Of a DNA stretch of 64,000 bases, positions 11,676 to 22,660 are shown one piece after another (position 1 is the stretch's first letter; each line of letters opens with the position of its first letter). The notes under the pieces were generated by a model. It saw only the letters and a list, made by a program, of their open reading frames with translations. It was not told where the DNA came from and did not search any database. The stretch is from Peromyscus leucopus. Its lineage: Eukaryota > Chordata > Mammalia > Rodentia > Cricetidae. The stretch covers positions 71,947,486 through 72,011,485 of the forward strand of contig NC_051086.1 of the NCBI RefSeq assembly GCF_004664715.2, written 5' to 3'. A program made the translations under genes and the position numbers.

Positions 11676-11894
11676 TTTTTTGGTTAATATTTATTTATTA
11701 ACTTATGTGGGTATGGTTGTGTTTTGTCTGTGTGTAAGTCTGTGCACCACGTGTGTGCAGTGCCCCCGGAGGTCAGAAGAGGGCGTTGGGACTCCTGGGA
11801 CTGGAGTTACAGATGGCTGTGATCTGGGAATCGAACCTGGGTCCCCTGGAAGAGCAATCAGTGCTCCTAACCATAGAGCTATTACTCTAGCCCT
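11676..11894 (-). repeat. B3 SINE, reverse, nearly complete
   Basis: It reads in reverse from the tail (TATTTATTTATTAACTTATG) through CACCACGTGTGTGCAGTGCC, GGTCAGAAGAGGGCGTTGGG and GGGAATCGAACCTGGGTCC to the head (AGAGCAATCAGTGCTCCTAACC, CTCTAGCCC). Confidence 0.85.
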
Positions 11895-12059
11895 GCATGT
11901 GGGATTTTCTTTGTGGACTGTGACTAGCAAAAGCTGCCTCCCACCCCAATCTTGGCCCCATGCTGGAAACCAAACATGCTAGGCAAGAGCTCCTCATTTG
12001 TAGAGAAAGTTCTTAGGGGCAGAAGCCTGGGTTTTGTGTTCAGATGGGGCATTATAGTC

Positions 12060-12412
12060 TGAGTGTGAAGTCGTTGCCAAAGGCTCCAGTTTGAGCACTT
12101 GGTTCTAGTCTGTGGCACTATTTCAAAGGCTGTGGAGCCTTTAGCAGGTCAGGCCTGGTTGGTGGAAGCAGGTCACTAGGGGTGGACCTCTGAGGGTTAC
12201 CTGCCCCTAGCTCTAGCCACCTGCCATCTTAATTCTATCCACTGCCATGTGAGCAAGTCTCTCCCATCACCATATACTGAGCGAGACCCTCACCACCCCT
12301 CCCTAGGGCCATGAACTGAAAACCCTCTGAAGCTGTGAGTGGAAATAGACCTTGCCCCCCTTAAGTTGTTTCTGCCAGGTATCTGGTCATAGTGATGGGA
12401 GAAACTAATGCC
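12060..12412 (+). repeat. MaLR-like LTR remnant
   Basis: TTAGCAGGTCAGGCCTGG, GGAAGCAGGTCACTAGGG, CTGCCATCTTAATTC, then CTGTGAGTGGAAATAGACC, CTTAAGTTGTTTCTGCCAGG and a terminal AGAAACTAATGCC follow the 3' half of ancestral MaLR LTRs (MLT/MT/ORR-type). No internal retroviral gene is attached. The subfamily is uncertain. Confidence 0.5.
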
Positions 12413-14582
12413 CAGGGTCACAAATCCCAGCCTCAAAACCCAGAAGCATCCATTTTCTCGTCCACAAGAAAACTCAGTTGTAGAAGGCTTACATGCGTAG
12501 GCACACACGGAACTTGACACACAGTTCTTAGTCCTCTTCAGAATCTGTCACTGGCATCCCTCTCTGGAGATCTGTCTCCCTGATATATTGCCTTGAAGAA
12601 ATTATTTCATCATTTGACCCAGTGGGAGGAGAGTTCCAGAAAACAGCTGCCTTCCCCAGGGAGTGACTTGTAGTTTTCATGATTGGGACAACACCTCTCC
12701 AACCAAATGGGAGCCAAGAAGGCTGCAGAGAGAAGGGTAGATGGGTCTCGGGATGTCCTGACACCCGGCACAGCACTGCTCCTGACTAGTGGGAGAAGCG
12801 GCCAATGCCTCCGGCAGGCCGCAGGGTACACCTGGGGGCCAGATGTGACACCAAGGCCTGACCTACCACCAGGAGCCACCACCACCTCCTCCCGTCTGCC
12901 ACAGGAAGTCAGTTTGTTCCAGTGTCCTCAGAGAGATCAGTCTGGAGACAACAGAGCTTTCTCTGACTTGAAAATCATAACCTACAACTAAGCCGTGGAG
13001 TGGCCATTTGGCCTGGCTGGCCACAGAGGCCAGTAACTTCAATGTGGTGTGTCTGGGGCCTTAAGGAACCTCAGCTGTCATCCTTTCCTTAGTTTATTAC
13101 CAAATTTCTAAAATATTACATTCTTTATTATATCCAAATTCACTTTATTGCACTTGACAATACAGATAATCACATACCATATGCTCTAATGTTTTCAAAC
13201 CAATGCATGTTGACAGCAGTTCTTATTCAGGATGCATAATTCCATCCCGGGCGCACAATGAGGCATCTGAGCACCCAGCCTGGTGGGAAGACTTCTGCCT
13301 AATAACAGATTAACAACACGCGGGTTTTCCAGACACCGACCCCCCCTTGCCATTCTGTTTCCAATGGGGGAGACGTACCTGAGCTGAAAAGATGGGTCTA
13401 TGAGAGGAGGAAGAGAAAACAAGGAAGGGAGGGGGAGGGGGCGACCACTCTCCACCCACCATTCCCAGGGGGTTTCTAATGAGTTGTTATTGTTCCATGC
13501 TTATGAAACTTGATATTAAAGAGGACTTGGTCTGGTGCCAAGCAGCCAGGCAACTAAGTACAGCAGCCCATTGCTGCCAGCCCCTGAGAACGCACAGCGC
13601 GACATGCCCAAAACTCTCATTAGGGATCTATCTTGTTTTGACTCTTCTCTTGCTATAAGCAAATATCCGTCACTCCTCTACCTTGCTGAGACCCTCCCTC
13701 TCTCGTCCCCTGGGCATCCCTTCTGCTCCCAATTAGCCCCGAGCTCTCTGGCAGAATGAACACAGCTGAGAACGGGACCGAGCCCGAGCATCCCAGCACC
13801 TCTCCTACAGAAAGGCCAGGCTGCCAGAGCCAATGCCGAGGCTCCTTCAGTGGCGCCCCAGTGCCGAGAATGGCTGGAGCACAGAGTGGATAATGCGTCG
13901 ATGATCCCCCAGCTTTGCCGAGGTGCCCTGAACAAACAATGCCATTTCACGCGTCCCCTAACTAAGCGCTTTCATTTGCTTCGGAGAAGCACTCCAACAC
14001 CTGTAAAACCATTAGGTCATGTCAAACGTGGTGGGAAAGAACTCGGGGCTGTCACCAGCAGAGAATCAACTCAGATTTATAGATTCGCAGAGCTTTAATA
14101 TATAGGTATTCGTCTCTTCCCCCTGCTGACAGATGTGGGGGGCCGGAGCGGGGCTGGAGGTGGCGGGAACAACAGCCCACAGTTCAGTGGCAGACAGACT
14201 GATGCTGGGCAATCATTCCCCCAGATAATGGGATTTCTAGACAGGGGAGGGGTGCTGCAGGGAAAGCCAGGCTTCACTTCGCCCAACACTTGGCTGTTTC
14301 TCTGAAGCTCAGTGTGGGTTGGAGGGCAGGAAAGAAACCGCCAAGGGCCTCTGGAGGACCCAGGGACCTGCTGGGGACAGAAGCCCCACAGGATCAAGAT
14401 GAGGCTGGTGTTGGGAGATGCAGGGACTCAGTCTATTGTAGAGGTGGGCAACTGAGCAAAGGCCTCTCACCCTACGTCCTGTTTCGGTTCTGAGCAGTGA
14501 AAGTTGTAGTTCTTTCACAAGTAAAAGCCGACTTTCCTCCTTGGCTTACACTCTTGAATCCTAGACAACATGTTCTCTATTT
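12413..14582. other. Unique intronic DNA with candidate conserved blocks
   Basis: No interspersed repeat is recognised in over 2 kb. Two parts look like conserved non-coding sequence: 13085-13225 (AT-rich, with TCACTTTATTGCAC and AATGCATG) and 13830-14110 (balanced composition, with AACAAACAATGCC, GCGCTTTCATTTGC and TAGGTCATGTC). The gap-free repeat-poor run supports the idea but does not prove it. Confidence 0.35.
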
Positions 14583-14752
14583 CTTTTTGTTGTTGTTGTT
14601 TTGTTTTGTTCAAGACAGGGTTTCTCTGTGTAGCTTTGGAGCCTGTCCTGGATCTTGCTCTGTAGACCAGGCTGGCCTTGAACTCACAGAGATCCGCCTG
14701 GCTCTGCCTCCTGAGTGCTGGGATTAAAGGCGTGCGCCACCACCGCCACTGG
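14583..14752 (-). repeat. B1 SINE, cricetid-type, reverse
   Basis: A T-rich tail (GTTGTTGTTGTTTTG) precedes GACAGGGTTTCTCTGTGTAG, CTTTGGAGCCTGTCCTGG, ACCAGGCTGGCCTTGAAC and GGGATTAAAGGCGTGCGCC. The TTTGGAGCCTGTCCTGG segment is the body variant seen in hamsters, voles and deer mice, so it informs the host assignment. Confidence 0.92.
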
Positions 14753-15607
14753 GCTATGTTCTCTACTTCTTAAACATCTCAAGCAGGCAAGGACTCCTCA
14801 TACACTACAGGATTTGGGAATATTTTTGTTATGTTCCATCTCTTGTCTATCACATATCAAGTATGACAGTAAATACTCGGTAACTAAGCCAGTATCTACT
14901 AGATTAGAGACTAGATCACAAAGATGTAATTGCATAAAAAAATCCTCTTGAAACACTGAGATGATTGGGCACCAGGCTGGGCTTTCCTAACACAAGGTCT
15001 ACCTTGAATTTGTAAGGCTGTCCTCGGTCCCATCTCCTTCCCCACCCGATCCCTGTTCTCTTCTCACGTGCACACTACTAAGGAAAGGGTTAGGACCCCC
15101 CTCACCCTCCTCAAAAATGGCTTGCTGAATAGTGGCCTGTTTTGAGGCACTGGTACATTCTTTACCCTCAGGCTCAATCTTGGCCACTCACAGCCACCAT
15201 GTCTTAGGGTGGTCTTCTAAGATCCAATGTTGCCAGCTCTTTCTTCTTCCACTAGCCTGCTCTAGCTTTCTTTAGCATGTCTTTGGAAACGCTGTCCTGG
15301 TCACCAGTCTGAAATGGTTGGCTGTGTGGATGTCTCTCTTAACCTGGATTTTCTGGAACGGAGTATGACATTCGACACAGGGCCTGAGCAATATGGAGTA
15401 GTGGACGCTCACTGGACCTCTCTTTACACAGCCCTTGTGGTGTTTTCGGCAGTGCCATCACCCCGATGTTCAGAGAAAACAGATCTCACTGGAACTCGGC
15501 ATCCTGTGAAGCACCCCTGCAATCTCGCCTGCCAAACCTTCTGCCTCTCTCTTTTGAAAGCATTGGCTGCAACCTGATGAGGAAAACAATGCTCATTCTG
15601 GCCTTAG
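14753..15607. other. Unique intronic DNA, nothing recognised
   Basis: There are no repeats apart from short homopolymers and no exon-like segment. Ordinary intronic sequence. Confidence 0.4.
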
Positions 15608-15622
15608 AAAAGATGGAACATG

Positions 15623-15796
15623 GGCTGGGGATATGGCTCAGTGGTTAAGAGCACTGGCTGCTCTTCCAGAGGACGTGGGTTCAATTCCCAGCACCCACAT
15701 GGCAGCGCACAACTGTCTGTAACTCCAGTTCCAGAGGACACAACACCCATGGTAAAACACCAATGAAAAAATAAATATAAAAAAATTAAATTAAAA
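15623..15796 (+). repeat. B2 SINE with intact target-site duplication
   Basis: The head GGCTGGGGATATGGCTCAG, TTAAGAGCACTGGCTGCTC, the middle GGTTCAATTCCCAGCACCC and CTGTAACTCCAGTTCCAGAG, and an A-rich end are all B2. The 15-bp flanks AAAAGATGGAACATG at 15608-15622 and 15797-15811 are identical, which marks a fairly recent LINE-driven insertion. Confidence 0.93.
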
Positions 15797-16139
15797 AAAA
15801 GATGGAACATGTTTATTCCCATAATAGACATTAATTGGACATCTATGATGCGGAAGAAACTTGTCTGAAGTTACAATGAAGTTACAATACCCAGCCTCTG
15901 CCTCCAAGGCTGGAAGACAACTCATATGTGAGGTGTATGAGCTCCAGGTTTGTTGCTGGCCTGGCTCACCACCGTATCCCACTCCTCATCGTACAGCCTC
16001 CAGCACTCAGCAACACAGATTGGGAGGATGGTCTCCACTCTGTCCTTTAAAAATGGGTTTTCTTTTCAAAGATCAAGTCAGTTAGGAACAGAGGCACCCA
16101 GGAACAGAATGCCTTAGAGTTCCCACTGCAGTGATTCAA

Positions 16140-16447
16140 CACCGAAAAGCAACTTGGGGAGGAAAGAGTTAATTTCAGCTTACAGCTCTGAGAAGGCAGG
16201 GCAGGAACCTGGAGGCAGGAACTGAGGCAGAGGCCAGAAGAGGTGCTGCTTTCTTATACACCCCAGGACCACCTGCCCAGGGGTGGCACCACCCATGACG
16301 GACTGGACCCTCCCACATCCATCAATAATTAATTTAAAAAAATGCATCACAGGCTTGCCCGGGGCCAGTCTGGTGGGGGCATTTTCTCAATTAAGGTTCC
16401 CTCTTCTCAAGTGACTTAGCTTGTCAAGTTGACTTAAAACAAGCCAG
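16140..16447 (-). repeat. Rodent LTR-like interspersed repeat, reverse
   Basis: AAAGCAACTTGGGGAGGAAAG, GGAACCTGGAGGCAGGAAC, GGTGGCACCACCCATGACGG, CATTTTCTCAATTAAGGTTCC and CTTGTCAAGTTGACTTAAAAC match, in reverse, the same family as 59112-59480. The family is abundant in rodents and its forward copies end with a poly-A signal, as an LTR would. I do not assign a database name. Confidence 0.6.
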
Positions 16448-18099
16448 CCCAGACCAAACGTGATGTTAAGAAAAGGAGACCCAGGCTGTTTCCTTGGTCT
16501 CACAACAATTTTCCTCAACTTCCGCCCTGAGCCTGTTCTGAAGGGAAAAGCCTGCTTCGCTGCAGATGTGAAGATAGAGAATCTGGGAACAGAAAGAGCA
16601 GGAAACGAGCCAACTCTGGGACCCTGGGCCCAGGCACACAGAACCACTTCCCCTCTCTGGAAAGCCCACGAAAAGGCTGTGCAGTGACTGTAAGTTGAGG
16701 CAAGCGCCACGGGCAGCTCCAAGTCAACCCCAGGCGGAGCCAAGTCAAACTTGGTTTTGACTCTTCTACCAACAAGACAGACTATTTCGGCCTTTAGGGC
16801 AATGGTGCCACAGAAACTCACAAATAAGACAAAGCTCTGGACCTTCCAATCAAGGTCTCTCAAATGTGCTGCAGGCTGCCATGGAGGGGTTAGGCAGCCA
16901 GGACAGAAATCTACTCTGCTCAGATCTTTAAAAAATAAAAACAAACAACCAAAAAGACAAAAACAAAAACAAAAAACAACAAAACTGTAAAACAAAAAAG
17001 GAACGCAGCAGCATCTCTGCCCCGAATCCTGGGGACACTAGCTACCTTGAAGTATGAACATCACAAACTTTGCTGCACTTGGCAGAAGACAAAATGAAGG
17101 CTTCCTCCCTCAGGCAGGTGTCCCTGCCCTGTCTAGGACTACCTGTTACTGCTGTGACTCCAGTACTGTGCACTATACATAACACATTCTGTCTTTCTTT
17201 CCCAGATAACAACCCTCCATGAGGCTGGGGATGGCATGGAATAGAGAGCAGGACAGCATTCCTAACATAAGGTTTGTGTGCAAGTACATGGCTAGCCTCT
17301 CTGTCCAGTGCCCACCCCTCTGAAAGATGGGGTTCCAGACATCCAGGGATCTGTGCTACAGACTCTTGAGGCCCTGCCCAGCAGGGGTTTCTGTAAGCCA
17401 GAGGTCTAATGGACATGCTTATTTTATTTCGTTGGCTTGCAAAGGGACGTAACCAAACTGTGATAACAAAGAGGCTGGCAGAGGCAGAGGCTTCAGCAAA
17501 GGCTAGAGGAACACCAGGAGTTGAGGAATGCCTTGACCATCCACGTTCCCCAGGGAACCAGCAGCATGGCTGGGCTGAGACCCAGGGACAAATGCTGTGG
17601 CTGGGAGACACAGGTGGACAGGGGCTGCAGATCTATTTCTGAAGCCACTGAAGCCGCTGGGGTGACGGGAGAGCTACCTCCTCAGTCTCGCCCAGGATCG
17701 GTCTCTTTCACGTTCCCTCTCTAGCTTCTTCCTCGTGGGCCACCGTCATTATTTATTCTGCAGGAAGTCACACTCCAACCTTACATATTCATGATCGCTA
17801 ATCCTTCCAGCTTGCCCTCGAGGCAGGCAATGTTATTTCATTTGGACAAACAAGGAATAAGAATACTCAGCAAAGTAAAGCCACTTGCCCTGGGGCTTCT
17901 CTCCATAAGTGAGTGGCGGAGCTGGGACATAAGCCCAGTTCTGTCTGTGGAAGCCTGTGTCTCCCTCTCCATTAGCCCTGGGAAGGGCAACCAGAAAACT
18001 CAGTGCCATTATAGCCCTGCATAACCTGTCACACAATGGAGGTCAAGTAACTGAAGGCCTAAGCCTGTTAGTAAGTGTCAAGCCTGAGATGCTCAAAGG
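16448..18099. other. Unique intronic DNA with an A-rich tract and a MIR fossil
   Basis: An A-rich low-complexity run lies at 16922-16999, with AAACAAACAACC and AAAAACAAAAAC units. A MIR-like copy lies at 17795-17950. Two minus-strand frames of about 190-200 codons cover 16387-17611 but resemble no protein I know. Confidence 0.4.
17795..17950 (-). repeat. MIR SINE, reverse
   Basis: AATGTTATTTCATTTGGACA, AGTAAAGCCACTTGCCC, and AAGTGAGTGGCGGAGCTGGG with ACATAAGCCCAG are the reverse-complement order of MIR (ATGAGGAAACTGAGG-like, AGTRACTTGCCC, GGCAGAGCTGGGAT). Confidence 0.6.
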
Positions 18100-18107
18100 G
18101 TCTGGAA

Positions 18108-18311
18108 CACTGGTTCTCAACCTGTGGGCTATGACCCCTTTGTGGTTGAACCACCCTTTCACAGGGTTTCCCTAAGACCACCAGAAAACACAGCCATTTA
18201 CATTATGATTCATAGCAGTAGCAATATCATAGTTATGAAGTAGCAATGGAGGTCATCACAACATGAGGATGTACCGAAGGGTCACAGCATTTGGAAGGTT
18301 GAGAACCACTG
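18108..18311. mobile_element. Non-autonomous hAT DNA transposon (URR1-like)
   Basis: The ends are inverted repeats: CACTGGTTCTCAACCTGTGG at the left and AAGGTTGAGAACCACTG at the right. The middle has TTTACATTATGATTCATAGC, GTTATGAAGTAGCAATGG and CACAACATGAGGATG, the pattern of the rodent URR1 family. Flanks GTCTGGAA (18100-18107) and GTCTAGAG (18312-18319) agree at 6 of 8 positions, as expected for a decayed 8-bp hAT target duplication. It has no coding capacity. Confidence 0.85.
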
Positions 18312-18317
18312 GTCTAG

Positions 18318-18356
18318 AGTGTGTGTGTGCGTGCACGCACGCACGCACGCACGCAC
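18318..18356. repeat. GT/GCAC microsatellite
   Basis: A short GT run passes into about six GCAC units immediately next to the hAT element. Confidence 0.85.
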
Positions 18357-18359
18357 AGG

Positions 18360-19055
18360 TACAACCTCTAGTCCCAACCCACTGGGCTGCACCACCTTGA
18401 GTAACTCACAGGACCTCCGCAGGGTCAACAGTGTTAAAATCCCGGGCAGAGATTTTAGTCTGCAAGGTTCACAGATGAGTTCCCTTTTACTAGAGCTTGC
18501 ATTCAATAAAAAATTGTCAAATGCATGAATGAATCTGAAAAACGGGAATCCCAATGATACCCTCCCTACATGTCTTATTAATAACACAATGTAGTAAGTC
18601 ATCTTGCACAAAGCACCATGCATCAGAAGGGATCGATACTCAGAAATTGCTGGTCATCAATACCATTATGACTTATTGTAATACCGTTACTGCTTCACAA
18701 GGTCATCATAAGGAACAGCACATTTGTAAAATACAGAAGCAAACTAGTATCTTTACACTAACCAACGATGAACAAGAAGGGCAGACAGACAGCCGTTTCC
18801 AGGGACACAGTGAAGCCCAGTAGGGGTGCCCCAGGAGGCCGTGCCCATCTTTCCACTGGCTGCACATGTGGGTCCTGGGGTTGCTCTGGCCAGGGTCACT
18901 GTGCCCATCTGGGACTCTCAGGCTGAAATGCTAGGCATGTCCACACTTTCCAGGCAATTCCAATGAGAATGCCTCTAACCACTGTCCAGTTACCCAGTGC
19001 CCAACAGGAGTGACCTCTGCCATTTGCTGCTCAGCTTAGTTAAAAATACAGTCGA
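18360..19055. other. Unique intronic DNA
   Basis: No repeat family or exon is recognised. The part at 18480-18780 is AT-rich and may include old non-coding sequence. Confidence 0.4.
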
Positions 19056-19087
19056 CAGCCGGGAGTGGTGGTGGTGGTGGTGGTGGT

Positions 19088-19129
<42 letters not shown>

Positions 19130-19245
19130 CCGCCGCCTTTAATCCTGAGTAGCCAGGCAGATCTCTGTGAGTTCGAGGCCAGCCTGGTCTACAGAGCGAG
19201 TTTCAGGACAGCCAAAGTTACACAGAGAAACCCTGTCTTGAGAAA
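19056..19245 (+). repeat. B1 SINE carrying an internal TGG/CGG expansion
   Basis: The B1 5' end GCCGGGAGTGGTGG runs into ten TGG units (19066-19095), eleven CGG units (19096-19128) and CCGCCG, then resumes as CCTTTAATCCTGAGTAGCC, GAGTTCGAGGCCAGCCTGG and GAGAAACCCTGTCTTGAG with a poly-A tail to 19262. Normal B1 has only GTGGTGGC here. The flanks TACAGTCGAC and TATAGTTGAC may be the decayed target duplication. Confidence 0.92.
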
Positions 19246-19911
19246 GAAAAAAAAAAAAAAAAAGAAGTATAGTTGACCAATAGAAACCTAAATCCAGATT
19301 GCTCTGAATCAGGATGGCAGGGGAACAGGTGCTGCCCAGATGTGGCACTATGGTGATGAATGGAGATCACCTCTGGGTTCCACAGGCTGGCAGACAGGCT
19401 GGGAACGGGACAAGAAGGGCTTTTTGTGCTGGAGGCTTCATGTCCCCTCCTTAGATTCAATCACTCCCGGCTTAGCACCTGAGGCTGAATCTGCCCTGCC
19501 TCAAGTTGACAAAAGGAACAGAGATTAGCAAGTATGGAATAACCAATTCTGGGCAGCTTTCCTTAAGGATGACGGCTAGTTCCTCAGGAGCCAGTGCTCT
19601 GAGGCTGTGCCCTACAGAAACTAGTGAGGAGCAGCCTACGACTGGGGGGGGGGGCGACGTTCTGCAACTTCTTTTTCTGGAGGCTTCTATGTCAGGTCTT
19701 TGCTCTTTCCCAGCCTGCTGGTGCCAAATACCATCTTGCTTAAGCAAACTCACCATTTCTGGAGCAGGGTGAGGCGCAAGATAATTCTCACTGCCAGACT
19801 TACTGGGACCTAAATAACTTTGCTGATTAAACCTCTGGATCCTCATCCGAACCTGTGGCATTCCTCCTGGGTGGTGCCGAATCCTTCACTGGTTCCCAGC
19901 AAGCTCTGGCC

Positions 19912-20010
19912 TGAGGAGTGGATCTGAGCACACACCTATCTGCTAAGGTCACCTGTCTCCGGTGAGGAGTGGATCTGAGCACACACACACCTGCTAGGGT
20001 CACCTGTCTC
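19912..20010. repeat. Two-copy tandem repeat, period 51
   Basis: The unit beginning TGAGGAGTGGATCTGAGCAC and ending AGGTCACCTGTCTCC or AGGGTCACCTGTCTCT is present at 19912-19960 and 19963-20010. The copies differ by a few substitutions and by CA-unit length, so the duplication is not brand new. Confidence 0.88.
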
Positions 20011-20982
20011 TGCCCGCCTAGCCTCAGATCTACTCCCTTTATTTGCTGATGAGCTTTTCCGATACGAAGCAGAGAGAAAAGATGGTTTGTCTGAATGAAG
20101 CACCTTACTTTGGGCTCTCCAAGGGTACCTATGGGTGGGTCGAGTTGCAGGAAGGGACGAGAGTGTTTGGGAGGAGAGGGCTTGTGTCCCTCCTGATTTG
20201 GGGGGAACTAGAGGCCCACAGTCAGTTGTGGAGTGAGTATGGACTTTCCCACGTGGCACAAGCTGCTCACCTGCCCAGCCAGGAGCAGAGAGCAAAAGAA
20301 GTTGACTAATGTCTGGATTTGCTCTTTACACGTCGTTAGCAGAATTACCGTTAGTGTTCTACAAACTTTTCAAAGCCGTTCCCACGGGCTATTTCACTGT
20401 TCCCGAACAACCATCCAGTGAGGGCTTCGGAAGGGATTATGAGCCCCAGGTCAAGCCAAAGGAAGAGAACAGAGTGTAAGCCCTCTGACCTTGACCACAC
20501 AGTGAATTAAAAGACAAGGACAACAAGAGGAGGACTTGGTCACTAGATCTCCAGTGTCCAGAGGAGAAAGTGGATATATGCCATCTGCCAGAAGCAGGCC
20601 TCTAAGGAGGCTGCTCCACACCTCATCCCTCTGCTGAGAAGTCCTGCCCTGGACGCAGTTCGTCCACCAGGCAACCAAATACAGCCGAGTCAAGGCCCCG
20701 CTCTGGGCTTCACCGTGGCACAGCCCACTGGCCATAGCAGGTGAAAGACCTGAAGCCACCTTAAAGTTAGCATTTTGCTCAAATCTGCAGCAGGAGAGAC
20801 ATCCAAAGTCTGTCCTATTGCCCAGCAATCTTTGTCCAGAAGCCCTGGGAAGAAACGGACCCCACCAACTCTCAGACATGTGACTACCAGATCAGTTTAT
20901 CGGGACCTCCTCTTAGTGAGCGTCTAGCAGGAACAGTTTAGAGGCATGGCCCATGGCCAGCACACATCCCTCTGCTGACCCT

Positions 20983-21060
20983 CCCCCTGCCCCTGAACTC
21001 AGCTGGCACCCCCTGCCCCTGAACTCAGCTGGCACCCCCTGCCCCTGAACTCAGCTGGCA
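20983..21060. repeat. Three exact copies of a 26-bp unit
   Basis: The unit CCCCCTGCCCCTGAACTCAG followed by CTGGCA occurs at 20983-21008, 21009-21034 and 21035-21060 with no mismatch. Identical copies suggest a recent expansion and likely length polymorphism. Confidence 0.93.
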
Positions 21061-21394
21061 CCCACAGAAGTACGGACATTCTGAATTCCCCCCTTTTGTA
21101 ACAAGCAGCTTGCTTTTCTGATAAATAGTTTAAATAGGAACTATGGCCTTTTCACAGAGTGAACCGCGATTAAACTCCCAGGCTTGTAGAATCTGTGACT
21201 GAGGACAAAAACAAGGGGCAGAGGCACAGCTGGGTCTCTAGAACTATCCATCCCCAGTCACCATGGCTGCCGGTGAAGCTTTGGAAAACTCCAATGATGG
21301 AGGTGCAGACTTAAACACACCCCATAATTCCTCCATCGGAGAAACCTCTGGTCACAGCCTGGAGAATTTCTCCCCTTAAAAAAAAATGCATACT

Positions 21395-21570
21395 ACTCTG
21401 TGTAGTTGCTCTCAGACCGGGATGTATCAAAGCCACCAGGAAAGGAGGGATTTCAAAGGCTACCCAGGACCCCCTTAGAGACAGACGTGATGTGTGAGGC
21501 AGGGCCTGGGAATTGATATTCTTTAAGAGTCCCCAGGTGATTCTAATTCTAATGTGATTCACAGTGTGTA
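21395..21570 (+). repeat. MER5-like hAT remnant
   Basis: GTAGTTGCTCTCAGACCGGG, ATCAAAGCCACCAGGAAAGG, GGCAGGGCCTGGGAATTG and CCCCAGGTGATTCTAATTC follow MER5-type elements in order. The copy is old and its ends are unclear. Confidence 0.5.
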
Positions 21571-22100
21571 TAAATTTTATAGCTTTCTTCATGCAATATT
21601 ATGTCATCACCATTTCACATGTCATTTAAAAACTCTCTGTAAACATCATTTTAATGGATGTGTAATAATCCATCATATGAACGCCCTGTAATTTCCTTTC
21701 AGTTTGCTTTTGTAAGTGTTCTCCTGAGCGTGCTCTCACAGGGCTCAGCTCCCACACAGACTCAAGGTCTCCATCTATCTAGGCAGGTCTGGTTCTCGAG
21801 CCTTTCCCCGGTTCCTGCAGAGATCGGCGGCCAGCCCTGCTCACGCTGCGGACACTCGGGGACGAAGAATGATTGCCGTGTCAGGTCCTGCTTGGTTCCC
21901 TGGACTCATTTACTGATCTAAGGACCAGATACTCCTGCTGGGAGGGGGCACTGGTTCCATTCACCCAGAACGAAGGGCTGTGGGGCAAGACGGATTCTGT
22001 ATTACTTTATTCAAACTCCTTGTTTTGAGGTTCTCATGCGATTTCCAAGAAGTTCACTGGTTTCGGACAGTCATCTACTTAAAAGGCAATTCTGAATCTT

Positions 22101-22284
22101 TTTTTTAAAAAATATTTTATTTATTTTTCTTTTTATACGCACATTTGTCTGTGTGAGGGTGTCGGATCCCCTAGAACTAGAGTTTATAGACAGTTGTGAG
22201 CTGTCATGTGCGTTCTGGGAATTGAACCCAGGTCCTCTGGAAGAGCAGCCAGTGCTCTTAACCAATGAGCCATCTCTCCAGCCC
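22101..22284 (-). repeat. B2 SINE, reverse, with intact target-site duplication
   Basis: The tail TTTTTAAAAAATATTTTATT is followed by GGGTGTCGGATCCCCTAG, GGGAATTGAACCCAGGTCC and the head AGCCAGTGCTCTTAACC and CATCTCTCCAGCCC. Flanks GCAATTCTGAATCTT at 22086-22100 and 22285-22299 are identical, proving insertion into a known pre-existing site. Confidence 0.93.
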
Positions 22285-22373
22285 GCAATTCTGAATCTTA
22301 TTTTGGATCAGAAATTAGGTCAGGAGTAGCTTCCTCTTCCTTCTATATCAGCTCCTTCCTCTTGTTCTAAGCA

Positions 22374-22660
22374 TTGTGTGTGTGTTTGTAAATGTCCATG
22401 TGTATGTGCACGTGGGCAGGCATATGTGCACATGTATGTGTGTGCATGTGGAGGTCAGGGGTTGATATCAAGTGTCCTGTAATCATTCCACCTTATTTTT
22501 TGATACCAATTCAGCTATACTGTCTGTCTAGTGAGCTCCAGGAATCTGCCTGCCTACCTCTCCAGGGTTGGGATTACAGACAGAAGCCCCCATGCTCAGC
22601 TTGTTATGGGTGCTGGGGATCCAAACTCAGGTCCTCATGTCTGCACAGGAGGTGGTTTGC
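22374..22660 (-). repeat. B4 SINE, reverse
   Basis: A TG-rich start (GTATGTGTGTGCATGTGGAGG) leads to AAGTGTCCTGTAATCATTCC, CACCTTATTTTTTGATACC, GGGATTACAGACAGAAGCC, then GCTGGGGATCCAAACTCAGG and TCCTCATGTCTGCACAGG, the reversed B4 order. Confidence 0.75.

Larger units (their letters stand above)
19265..21390. other. Unique intronic DNA with two tandem duplications
   Basis: No SINE is seen. The stretch includes a G9 run near 19645-19653 and the tandem repeats at 19912-20010 and 20983-21060. No exon-like signal is recognised. Confidence 0.45.

Noticed and set aside
16387..17611. Two minus-strand frames of 202 and 189 codons
   Set aside because: They begin or end inside A-rich low complexity and an LTR-like repeat. 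No conserved motif.
20983..21060. CRISPR-like regular repeats
   Set aside because: The 26-bp units are contiguous with no spacers and the DNA is mammalian.
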